DNA of 6,276 nt from Oscillospiraceae bacterium (GCA_018109965.1 JAGBFE010000216.1:1-6276); one strand, 5' to 3'; numbered from the stretch's first letter, positions 1 through 5,210 are shown. Made by a program: numbers and translations. The notes: generated from the letters alone by a model not told the origin.

Positions 1-179
1 ATATATTTCATAAACAGGAGAGCGTGGTCACGTTCTTCCTGTGCCTGTATCATATAGTAGTTTGCATAGCCGTCAAGGTCCAATTCGTCATAGTAGTTAG
101 CCATATCAAGATAGAGATATGCGCTGTAAAGTTCTTTGTTTATCTGGTCATTAAGCAGTTCAGCAATTCTGTTATTCAT
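1..179 (-). CDS. ftnA: Ferritin, N-terminal fragment (cut by window edge)
   Basis: Only the first 59 codons are visible; the gene runs off the left edge. Ferritins form 24-subunit cytoplasmic shells that oxidise Fe(II) at a di-iron ferroxidase centre and store it as a ferric mineral. The visible part fits helices A and B of a bacterial non-haem ferritin: it opens MNNRIAELLNDQINKEL, and Glu16, Tyr23, Glu49 and His52 (in QEERDHA) match the ferroxidase residues Glu17, Tyr24, Glu50 and His53 of E. coli FtnA. The ATG at 177-179 is supported by AGGAGG (187-192) seven bases upstream. It lies downstream of the rubrerythrin and PerR-like genes on the same strand, which suggests a shared role in iron and peroxide control. 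The rest of the ferroxidase centre is off the window, so a different ferritin-like protein cannot be fully excluded. Confidence 0.82.
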   Translation of the reverse strand, partial: MNNRIAELLNDQINKELYSAYLYLDMANYYDELDLDGYANYYMIQAQEERDHALLFMKY

Positions 180-210
180 ATGTAATCCTCCTTATAGATT
201 TTGAGCAGAG

Positions 211-230
211 GGCAGGGGATAAAGCCTGCC
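211..230 (-). other. Hairpin in the ferritin leader
   Basis: GGCAGG and CCTGCC form a perfect 6-bp GC-rich stem around an 8-base loop, 18 bases upstream of the ferritin ribosome-binding site. It is the only GC-rich patch in the rubrerythrin-ferritin gap. No T-run follows it on the minus strand, so it does not look like an ordinary intrinsic terminator. It could be an RNA processing or stabilising structure in the ferritin leader, or chance. Confidence 0.35.
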
Positions 231-247
231 ACTCACTCAATACATTT

Positions 248-287
248 TTAAGTAAAGGTCTGATAAACCTATGTCTGTTAAGTAAAG
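248..287. repeat. 10-bp direct repeat pair upstream of ferritin
   Basis: TTAAGTAAAG occurs at 248-257 and again at 278-287, a start-to-start spacing of 30 bp, or about three helical turns. GTCTG also occurs twice between the copies (258-262 and 273-277). The pair lies between the rubrerythrin stop codon and the ferritin gene, where a ferritin promoter would be expected. It might be a pair of protein-binding sites, but the function is unknown. Confidence 0.4.
250..270 (-). terminator. Possible weak terminator after rubrerythrin
   Basis: On the minus strand AGGTTT-ATC-AGACCT can fold into a 6-bp stem with one G-U pair and a 3-base loop. It is followed by TTACTT, a poor U-tract. It lies 27 bases past the rubrerythrin stop codon. 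The short stem and interrupted tract make it at best a leaky terminator, so read-through into the ferritin gene is plausible. Confidence 0.22.
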
Positions 288-296
288 TTAAAGCAA

Positions 297-848
297 TTAT
301 TTGTTGCCGAAGTATCTTGCAAGAAGACCTTCGAATGCTTTGCCATGTCTTGCTTCGTCTCTTGCCATTTCATGCACTGTGTCATGGATAGCATCAAGGT
401 TAAGTTCTTTAGCACGTTTTGCAAGGTCAAATTTGCCTGCTGTTGCGCCGTTTTCAGCTTCTACACGCATTTCAAGGTTTTTCTTTGTGCTGTCTGTTAC
501 AACTTCACCAAGAAGTTCTGCAAATTTGGAAGCGTGTTCTGCTTCTTCCCATGCAGCTTTTTCCCAGTAGAGGCCGATTTCAGGATAACCTTCACGATGA
601 GCAACTCTTGCCATTGCAAGATACATACCAACTTCTGTGCATTCGCCTTCAAAGTTAGCTCTGAGGTCAGCAATGATATCTTCCGGTGCACCTGCAGCAA
701 CGCCTACAACGTGTTCTGCAGCCCACTGTCTCTGACCGGACTGTTCAATAAACTTTTCAGGACCAACTTTACATGTTGGGCAGAATGCTGGTGGGCAGTC
801 GCCTTCGTGAACATAACCGCATACGGAACAAACAAATTTCTTTTTCAT
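297..848 (-). CDS. Reverse rubrerythrin (NADH peroxidase type)
   Basis: A 183-residue cytoplasmic non-haem iron protein. Rubrerythrins reduce hydrogen peroxide, and in clostridia the reverse type passes electrons from NAD(P)H, usually through a reductase and rubredoxin. Residues 5-27 are a rubredoxin-like FeS4 domain with Cys7 and Cys10 (CSVCGY) and Cys23 and Cys26 (CPTC). Residues 55-180 are a four-helix di-iron domain: Glu69/Glu72 (EGECTE), Glu101-102 with His105 (EEAEH), Glu130/Glu132, and Glu165 with His168 (DEARH). The rubredoxin domain comes first, the opposite of classical rubrerythrin. The ATG at 848 is chosen because GGAGG (857-861) sits eight bases before it; an in-frame TTG at 863 would overlap that site. 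The PerR-like gene ends 50 bp upstream on the same strand, so co-transcription is likely. No cysteine or di-iron ligand appears to be missing. Confidence 0.93.
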   Translation of the reverse strand: MKKKFVCSVCGYVHEGDCPPAFCPTCKVGPEKFIEQSGQRQWAAEHVVGVAAGAPEDIIADLRANFEGECTEVGMYLAMARVAHREGYPEIGLYWEKAAWEEAEHASKFAELLGEVVTDSTKKNLEMRVEAENGATAGKFDLAKRAKELNLDAIHDTVHEMARDEARHGKAFEGLLARYFGNK

Positions 849-856
849 AATAAAAT

Positions 857-862
857 CCTCCA
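857..862 (-). promoter_or_regulatory. Rubrerythrin ribosome-binding site, decides the start
   Basis: TGGAGG on the minus strand lies eight bases upstream of the ATG at 846-848. The in-frame TTG at 861-863 lies across this site, so the longer reading is not credible and the protein begins [10 protein letters not shown]. Confidence 0.85.
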
Positions 863-867
863 AAATT

Positions 868-882
868 ATTCAATCATTTTAA
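868..882 (-). promoter_or_regulatory. Candidate PerR-like box before rubrerythrin
   Basis: TTAAAATGATTGAAT on the minus strand matches the Bacillus PerR consensus TTATAATNATTATAA at 10 of 14 defined positions, six of them in the left half-site. It sits just upstream of the rubrerythrin ribosome-binding site, where a bound repressor could act. In DNA this AT-rich such matches are easy to get by chance, and no clear promoter was found in the 50-bp gap. Confidence 0.3.
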
Positions 883-898
883 TTTAAATTTTTAATTA

Positions 899-1294
899 TC
901 AGTTACTGCATTTGCAGTTTTTGCATTTACCATAGAATGTAAGATTGTGGTAATTTACTGAAAAACCGTAATCATCATCAATCTTGTTATACAAGGCTTT
1001 ATCAGATTGTCTGGTTTCAATATCAATTACCGAACCGCAGCATTCACAGATAAAATGCGTGTGTGGCTTGGTTGTTGCATCATATCTTTTCTGACCGTCA
1101 ACTGTTGCCACTGCAATAATATCTCCATTTTGTTCAAAAAGTGACAAATTGCGATATACTGTGCCAAGGCTTATGTCGGGATGTACAGGTTTTACCTGAT
1201 TGTAAATCCATTCTGCGCTTGGATGACAGTCGGTACAGCGGATAACCTGCAAAATGGTGTCGCGCTTTTTGCTGTGTTTATGTACAGTATTCAT
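899..1294 (-). CDS. perR: Fur-family transcriptional regulator, PerR type
   Basis: A 131-residue DNA-binding protein of the Fur family, cytoplasmic and expected to be dimeric. Residues 8-70 form the winged helix, with the recognition segment around SLGTVYRNLSLF (42-53). Residues 71-131 form the metal and dimer domain. Cys83/Cys86 and Cys124/Cys127 are the structural zinc site. His24, Asp72, His78, His80 and Asp91 align with the regulatory metal ligands His37, Asp85, His91, His93 and Asp104 of Bacillus subtilis PerR. Asp rather than Glu at position 91 favours a peroxide sensor over a classical Fur iron sensor. It is about a dozen residues shorter at the N-terminus than Bacillus PerR, but the ATG at 1294 has a strong GGAGGT (1301-1306). 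It sits directly upstream of rubrerythrin, a common PerR target. Family certain; PerR subtype likely. Confidence 0.88.
   Translation of the reverse strand: MNTVHKHSKKRDTILQVIRCTDCHPSAEWIYNQVKPVHPDISLGTVYRNLSLFEQNGDIIAVATVDGQKRYDATTKPHTHFICECCGSVIDIETRQSDKALYNKIDDDYGFSVNYHNLTFYGKCKNCKCSN
905..918. repeat. 14-bp palindrome at the 3' end of perR
   Basis: ACTGCATTTGCAGT is an inverted repeat of 6-bp arms around two central bases, within the last codons of the regulator gene (Cys-Lys-Cys-Ser). The loop is too tight for a normal terminator hairpin and no T-run follows on the minus strand. It is most simply a by-product of the coding sequence. Confidence 0.3.
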
Positions 1295-1317
1295 TTTGTC
1301 ACCTCCAAAACAATAAT

Positions 1318-1330
1318 AAGAATTATTCTT
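1318..1330. promoter_or_regulatory. Candidate PerR/Fur operator on the perR start site
   Basis: AAGAATTATTCTT is a perfect 6-1-6 palindrome, the architecture of PerR and Fur boxes. It matches 9 of 14 defined positions of the Bacillus PerR consensus. It covers about +1 to +13 of the predicted perR transcript, so a bound dimer would block initiation. That suggests autoregulation by the adjacent gene product. Confidence 0.55.
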
Positions 1331-1336
1331 GTTTTT

Positions 1337-1364
1337 AGTATATCATACTTTTTCAATTTGTAAA
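1337..1364 (-). promoter_or_regulatory. perR promoter
   Basis: On the minus strand the -35 is TTTACA (1359-1364) and the -10 is TATACT (1337-1342), with a 16-bp spacer. The bases TGA just before the -10 form an extended -10 element. Transcription should start near 1330, giving a leader of about 36 bases that contains the palindrome and the GGAGGT ribosome-binding site. A- and T-tracts immediately upstream (about 1368-1400) could act as an UP element. Confidence 0.65.
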
Positions 1365-1559
1365 GAGTTTTTTTGAAAATTTTTAAAAAAATTTTAATTA
1401 GTAAAAGGAATATATAAACTTAAAAAATATATTGTATATAATAAAATAATATTTAATACATTATTTAATAAAGATATGTATAAAGGTAAAGAGTCTCTAT
1501 AAATTATGATTTAAAATTATGGAAAATAAAAAACAATTTCTATCGTTATTTAATTAACT

Positions 1560-1581
1560 GGTTACAATTTGGTTAAAATTT
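1560..1581 (+). repeat. Two 11-bp tandem direct repeats upstream of the transporter promoter
   Basis: GGTTACAATTT is followed immediately by GGTTAAAATTT, 10 of 11 bases identical. The period is one helical turn, so both copies face the same side of the DNA. They end about 53 bp upstream of the transporter -35. OmpR/PhoB-type response regulators bind direct repeats with this spacing, so an activator site is possible, but no such regulator is encoded here. Confidence 0.45.
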
Positions 1582-1606
1582 GTCGATTCTTGCTGTTTTT
1601 TGTTTG

Positions 1607-1618
1607 TTTTGTACAAAA
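1607..1618. repeat. 12-bp perfect palindrome upstream of the transporter promoter
   Basis: TTTTGTACAAAA is a perfect palindrome ending 16 bp before the -35 hexamer. Its position would suit a dimeric regulator. It is short and AT-rich, so it may be chance. Confidence 0.35.
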
Positions 1619-1634
1619 ATTCAGATATAGTTGC

Positions 1635-1663
1635 TTGAATTGTTTGTAAAAAAGGTGTATAAT
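1635..1663 (+). promoter_or_regulatory. TAXI-TRAP operon promoter
   Basis: The -35 TTGAAT (1635-1640) and a consensus -10 TATAAT (1658-1663) are separated by an optimal 17 bp. Transcription should start near 1670, giving a leader of about 50 bases. The leader is too short for a known riboswitch and shows no clear fold. This is the best housekeeping-type promoter in the window and fits high expression of the binding protein. Confidence 0.75.
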
Positions 1664-1667
1664 TCAA
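1635..1667. repeat. 7-bp inverted repeat across the transporter promoter
   Basis: TTGAATT (1635-1641) and AATTCAA (1661-1667) are perfect inverted copies with 26 bp between the starts of the arms. One arm overlaps the -35 and the other the end of the -10. A third related word, AATTCA, occurs at 1618-1623. This could be a repressor operator on the promoter, but the arms are short and AT-rich. Confidence 0.35.
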
Positions 1668-1720
1668 ACAAATCCTGGTACATGTTATGATTCAGGAAAA
1701 AACAATAGGAGGATAATTTT

Positions 1721-2713
1721 ATGAAAAAATTATTGGCACTCGTACTTGCACTTGCAATGTCCATTTCTATGGTTGCATGCAGCAGCGCACCAGCAGGCGA
1801 AGGCGAAGGCGAAGCAGCAGGCACAGAAACAGTTGAAACTGTTAAAATGACAATGGGTACAGGCGGTACAACAGGTACTTACTATGCATTTGGCGGCGTT
1901 ATTGCTAACGTTATCAACGGCAAAGATGTTGGTGTTGAAATCAACGTTCAGTCAACAGGTGCTTCCAAAGCAAACATCTATCTCGTTCACGACGGCGAAG
2001 CAGACCTTGCTATCGTACAGAATGACGTTATGGACTATGGTTACAACGGTACAGACCTTTTCGCAGCAGAAGGCAAAGCTGACGGTTTCCGTACAGTAGC
2101 AGCTCTCTATGCCGAAGTTTGTCAGGTTGTTTCCACAAGCGACATCACATCCATCGAAGACCTTAAAGGTAAAAGAGTTTCCGTTGGTGACGCTGGTTCA
2201 GGTGTTGAATTCAACGCTCGTCAGATCCTTGAAGCTTACGGTATGACATTTGAAGATATCGAAGTTAACAACCTCGGTTTCGGCGACTCTTCCGACGCTC
2301 TCAAAGACGGCAAAATCGATGCATTCTTCTGCACAGCTGGTGCTCCAACAACAGCTATCGTAGAACTTGCAACAACAAACGACATCAACCTCCTTGCAAT
2401 TGATGATGCACACGCAAAAATCCTTGCAGACGCTTATCCTTACTATACAACATACCCAATCCCAGGCGGCTCCTACAAAGGCGTTGATGAAGATGTTCAG
2501 ACAGTTGCTATCAAAGCTACATTGATCTGCTCACCAAATCTTTCCGAAGACACAGTTTACAACCTTACAAAAGCTATCTTCGACAACCAGGCAGAAATCG
2601 CTTCCGCACATGCAAAAGGTGCAGAACTCAGCCTTGAATATGCTGTAACAGGTGTTTCTGTTCCATTCCACCCAGGTGCAGAAAAATACTTTAAAGAAGT
2701 TGGCGCTATCTAA
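1721..2713 (+). CDS. TRAP transporter solute-binding lipoprotein, TAXI family
   Basis: A 330-residue extracytoplasmic receptor that captures the solute and delivers it to the TRAP permease. Residues 1-19 are a lipoprotein signal peptide (MKKLL, a hydrophobic core, then MVAC), and Cys20 would be lipidated and anchored in the membrane. Residues 21-40 are a Gly/Glu/Ala linker. From about residue 42 the protein is a TAXI-type two-lobe binding fold: the N-terminal GTGGTTGTYYAFGGVIA (46-62), the DLAIVQND segment, a DLKGKRVSVG stretch, and the C-terminal IPGGSYKG and VYNLTKAIF segments. AGGAGG (1707-1712), eight bases upstream, fixes the ATG. Known TAXI proteins bind ligands such as glutamate or 2-oxoglutarate; the ligand here cannot be read from sequence. 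Its biased codon use (AAC for 12 of 14 Asn) suggests high expression. It is the first gene of the operon. Confidence 0.93.
   Translation: MKKLLALVLALAMSISMVACSSAPAGEGEGEAAGTETVETVKMTMGTGGTTGTYYAFGGVIANVINGKDVGVEINVQSTGASKANIYLVHDGEADLAIVQNDVMDYGYNGTDLFAAEGKADGFRTVAALYAEVCQVVSTSDITSIEDLKGKRVSVGDAGSGVEFNARQILEAYGMTFEDIEVNNLGFGDSSDALKDGKIDAFFCTAGAPTTAIVELATTNDINLLAIDDAHAKILADAYPYYTTYPIPGGSYKGVDEDVQTVAIKATLICSPNLSEDTVYNLTKAIFDNQAEIASAHAKGAELSLEYAVTGVSVPFHPGAEKYFKEVGAI
1796..1813 (+). repeat. Three tandem GGCGAA copies in the lipoprotein linker
   Basis: Three perfect hexamer copies encode Gly-Glu-Gly-Glu-Gly-Glu in the flexible linker after the lipidated cysteine. Slippage would change the linker by whole Gly-Glu pairs without a frameshift. 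Such acidic linkers are common in clostridial lipoproteins. Confidence 0.7.
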
Positions 2714-2722
2714 TATACAACT

Positions 2723-3214
2723 TTGAAAAATAGGAAATTGAATTTCACGGCAGTGACTGCAATAATGATTTTCGTTATTGCAGTCATTGCAATATTTGGG
2801 ATAAGAAGCGGAAATTATCTCGTATTAAGGAATGGAGATACGGATGAAGAATTTGCCCGCTTCCGTGTCAATGAAGGTGACGAATTTTCGGTTACATTCA
2901 TACATTCCGTTAATCAGTATCCTCTCACAGATGTATACCAGATCAAAGATGGAAAAATATTTGTTATCCGCACAATATACAACAACTTTGGTGCAGGTGT
3001 ACAGACTGAAATTGAGGAAGGGCAGACGTTGACAATCAACGAAAACGGAGAGATGGTTGTTTCCGGTTTTGATATGGAAATGCCATATCTTTCGTATATT
3101 GTAGGCACGGTTTCTGACCATACGCTTACAATTCATAATAAAGAAATCAGTTTAAGGGAAATCTGCGGCAGAAACAGCAAGGTCAGTTTTTCCTGTGAAC
3201 ATAGATATTTCTAA
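2723..3214 (+). CDS. DUF1850 membrane-anchored protein of the TAXI-TRAP operon
   Basis: A 163-residue protein recognised as DUF1850, a family of unknown function found in TAXI-type TRAP operons. Residues 1-8 are basic, 9-27 are one hydrophobic helix (signal anchor or signal peptide without a lipobox), and 30-163 form a probably beta-rich domain outside the membrane. Family-like features are FxxxFIHSVNQYPL (His61, Ser62), the YNNFGAG segment (86-92) and the late VSDHTLTI segment (130-137). It lies 9 bases after the binding-protein stop and 22 bases before the permease. The TTG at 2723 is chosen because it gives the basic N-terminus before the membrane helix; it has no visible Shine-Dalgarno sequence, and the next in-frame ATG (2765) has none either. 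Translational coupling to the upstream gene is inferred. A role in solute handover or permease assembly is speculation. Confidence 0.8.
   Translation: MKNRKLNFTAVTAIMIFVIAVIAIFGIRSGNYLVLRNGDTDEEFARFRVNEGDEFSVTFIHSVNQYPLTDVYQIKDGKIFVIRTIYNNFGAGVQTEIEEGQTLTINENGEMVVSGFDMEMPYLSYIVGTVSDHTLTIHNKEISLREICGRNSKVSFSCEHRYF
2750..2790 (+). other. Strong mRNA hairpin at the TAXI/DUF1850 junction
   Basis: GCAGTGACTGCAATAA (2750-2765) pairs with TTATTGCAGTCATTGC (2775-2790) over 16 bp, 15 of them Watson-Crick and one G-U. Two further pairs inside (U-G, G-C) leave a 5-base loop. The structure begins 37 bases after the binding-protein stop and lies inside the start of the DUF1850 reading frame, in its membrane-helix codons. 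No T-run follows, so it does not look like a terminator. A 3' stabiliser of the binding-protein message, or a brake on downstream translation, fits better. Confidence 0.75.
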
Positions 3215-3222
3215 ATTTTATT

Positions 3223-3229
3223 AAGGAGG
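3223..3229 (+). promoter_or_regulatory. Strong ribosome-binding site of the permease gene
   Basis: AAGGAGG lies seven bases before the ATG at 3237. It shows that the permease is initiated independently, in contrast to the DUF1850 gene just upstream, which lacks such a site. Confidence 0.8.
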
Positions 3230-3236
3230 ACTTTTT

Positions 3237-5210
3237 ATGGCAGAAAATATGCAAGTTAATACTGCTCCTGAAGAAGAAATTCTTACAGGTTCTGCAGAAG
3301 ATGTTGAAGCCATAATGAAAAAATACGACAGAGAGTCCAACACAAGAATCTGGGAAGGTACACCAAAAGTTATTATTGGTTATCTTCTTGCTGCATTTGC
3401 AGTTCTGATGGTTTATATGAACCTTTTTGCAAACTGGGATGAACGTGTTAGACGTTCTTTGTTCGTAGGTATCGTTATTGTTCTTGTTTTCCTTATCTAT
3501 CCGGCTAAAAAAGGTAGCGGTAAGGTTAACCACATGCCAATTGGTGACATCATTTTGATGGTACTGGGCAGTTGTTCGTTCTTTTATTTTGTTGTTAACT
3601 TTAAAGAAATCATCAGCCATGCAACACGTATCAGCAACGTAGAAATTATAGTTGGTGTTATTGGTATTCTGGTGCTTATGGAAGCTTGCCGACGTTCGGT
3701 AGGTATTCCTATTCTGGTGGTTGCATCGGCATTTATCGGCTATGCATTCTGGGCAGGTTTTGACCAGGGCAGAACATTTATGCAGGTTCTCAAAACTGTA
3801 GTTTATAACCTGTTCTACACAACAGGCGGTGTTATCGGTACACCAATCGGGGTTTGTTCCACATACATTGCACTGTTTATCCTGTTCGGTTCATTCCTGG
3901 AAGCAACAGGTATTTCAGAATTCTTTATTCAGCTTGCAAACTCCATTGCAGGTGCTTCCACAGGCGGCCCTGCTAAAGTAGCTGTTATCTCATCTGCTCT
4001 TTGCGGTATGGTTTCCGGTTCTTCTGTTGGTAACACAGTTACAACAGGTGCTGTTACAATCCCAATGATGAAAAAGACAGGTTACAAAGGTGAATTTGCA
4101 GGTGCTGTAGAAGCCGCTGCTTCTACAGGTGGTCAGATTATGCCTCCTATTATGGGTGCTGCAGCATTCCTTATGGCAGAAATGGTTGGCGTACAGTACA
4201 GCGAAATCGCTTTCCGTGCAATTTTCCCTGCACTTTTGTACTTCACAGGTATCTTTATCACAGTTCACCTTGAAGCAAAACGTCTTGGACTTAAAGGTAT
4301 CTCCAAAGCAGATCTTCCAAAATTCTTCCCACTGTTTATCAGACAGGGTTATCTGCTTATTCCATTGATTGCTCTTGTAGTAATGGTTATGAAGGGCTAC
4401 ACAATGTCCCGTTCAGCTGTTTTTGCTACATTCCTTGCAATCGTAGTTACACTTCCTAATAAAGAACTCAGAATGAATCCAAAGAGATTTGTATCAGCTC
4501 TGGAAGCTGGCGGTAAATCCACACTTTCCGTTGCAGTATCCTGTGGTGTTGCAGGTATTATTGCAGGCGTTGTTACAATGACAGGTCTTGGTCAGATTCT
4601 CATTTCTGCAATCGTTGGTGTTGCAGGCAACAACGTATTTATCGCTTTGTTCCTCACAATGCTCACATGTATCGTTCTTGGTATGGGTGTTCCTACAACA
4701 GCTAACTATAACATCATGGCAACAACATGTGCACCTATCCTTGTAAATGGTATGGGCATCAATCCAATTGCTGCAAATATGTTTGTATTCTACTTTGGTA
4801 TCGTAGCTGACATCACACCTCCGGTTGCTCTTGCAGCATATGCTGGTTCTGCTATTGCAAAATCCAACCCAATGAAAACAGCTCTCAATGCTACACGACT
4901 TGCAATTGCAGCGTTTATCGTGCCTTACATCTTTGCACTCAATCCTGCAATGCTGTTTATCGATGCAGGCGTACTTGATATCGTACTGATCATCGTTACA
5001 TCCCTTGCCGGTCTGTTTGGTGTTGCAGGTGGTCTTGAAGGTTATATGATCTACAATATGAACATCATTCAGAGACTTATGGCAATTGCAGGTGGTTTGC
5101 TTATGCTTATCCCTGGTGCTGTAACAGACGTAATCGGTATTGCTCTTGTAGTTCTTTGCTGTGTATGGCAGCTTGCTATGAAGAAAAAAGCATCAAAAGC
5201 AACAGCTTAA
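3237..5210 (+). CDS. TRAP transporter fused permease (4TM/12TM)
   Basis: A 657-residue inner-membrane protein joining the small (DctQ-like) and large (DctM-like) TRAP subunits in one chain, the usual form in TAXI systems. It uses an ion gradient, typically sodium, to import solute delivered by the binding protein. A hydrophilic N-terminus (1-43) precedes hydrophobic segments near 45-63, 75-90 and 102-121 (the DctQ-like part). The DctM-like part follows from about 135 to 570. Conserved large-subunit loops are visible: VSGSSVGN (259-266), TGGQIMPPIMG (297-307), GMGVPTTANYN (482-492) and VADITPPVALAAYA (523-536). The last 80 residues are two or three more hydrophobic helices and a lysine-rich tail, as in other fused TRAP permeases. 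Length is normal and no frameshift is seen. It ends the operon, 14 bases before the terminator. The substrate is unknown. Confidence 0.94.
   Translation: MAENMQVNTAPEEEILTGSAEDVEAIMKKYDRESNTRIWEGTPKVIIGYLLAAFAVLMVYMNLFANWDERVRRSLFVGIVIVLVFLIYPAKKGSGKVNHMPIGDIILMVLGSCSFFYFVVNFKEIISHATRISNVEIIVGVIGILVLMEACRRSVGIPILVVASAFIGYAFWAGFDQGRTFMQVLKTVVYNLFYTTGGVIGTPIGVCSTYIALFILFGSFLEATGISEFFIQLANSIAGASTGGPAKVAVISSALCGMVSGSSVGNTVTTGAVTIPMMKKTGYKGEFAGAVEAAASTGGQIMPPIMGAAAFLMAEMVGVQYSEIAFRAIFPALLYFTGIFITVHLEAKRLGLKGISKADLPKFFPLFIRQGYLLIPLIALVVMVMKGYTMSRSAVFATFLAIVVTLPNKELRMNPKRFVSALEAGGKSTLSVAVSCGVAGIIAGVVTMTGLGQILISAIVGVAGNNVFIALFLTMLTCIVLGMGVPTTANYNIMATTCAPILVNGMGINPIAANMFVFYFGIVADITPPVALAAYAGSAIAKSNPMKTALNATRLAIAAFIVPYIFALNPAMLFIDAGVLDIVLIIVTSLAGLFGVAGGLEGYMIYNMNIIQRLMAIAGGLLMLIPGAVTDVIGIALVVLCCVWQLAMKKKASKATA

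Larger units (their letters stand above)
1295..1720. other. Divergent, AT-rich intergenic region
   Basis: This gap separates the minus-strand stress genes from the plus-strand transporter operon. By hand count, bases 1321-1560 contain only about 14 percent G+C. It holds the perR promoter and operator on the left, the transporter promoter on the right, an 11-bp tandem repeat (1560-1581) and a 12-bp palindrome (1607-1618). The stretch from about 1400 to 1555 shows nothing clear beyond A- and T-tracts. No convincing small gene or structured RNA was seen. Confidence 0.7.

Noticed and set aside
249..290. A possible ferritin promoter on the minus strand (TTTATC, 17 bp, TGTATT)
   Set aside because: Both hexamers are poor matches, and similar ones occur by chance in this AT-rich gap.
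849..863. A TTG start for rubrerythrin five codons upstream (beginning MEDFI)
   Set aside because: It overlaps the GGAGG ribosome-binding site that serves the ATG at 848, and the family begins a few residues before the first CxxC.
345..887. Plus-strand 180-residue open frame opposite rubrerythrin
   Set aside because: It is rich in Cys and Phe as a mirror of the rubrerythrin codons and has no ribosome-binding site or domain.
1444..1466. AAATAAT and ATTATTT inverted arms in the AT-rich tract
   Set aside because: Only A and T are involved and the spacing (9 bases) fits no known box; such pairs are expected at this composition.
1490..1498. AGAG-T-CTCT mini-palindrome
   Set aside because: It is too short to distinguish from chance and is not placed at either promoter.
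2750..2790. Reading the junction hairpin as an intrinsic terminator
   Set aside because: No T-run follows it and it lies within a well-supported reading frame, with the operon continuing to the terminator at 5224-5257.
3183..3620. Minus-strand open frame across the DUF1850/permease junction
   Set aside because: It is antisense to two well-supported genes, and its composition (Asn, Lys, Phe) is what reversed coding in this genome gives.
3990..4268. Minus-strand open frame inside the permease gene
   Set aside because: It lies fully antisense to conserved permease loops, has a Cys-rich artefact-like composition, and has no start signal or family resemblance.
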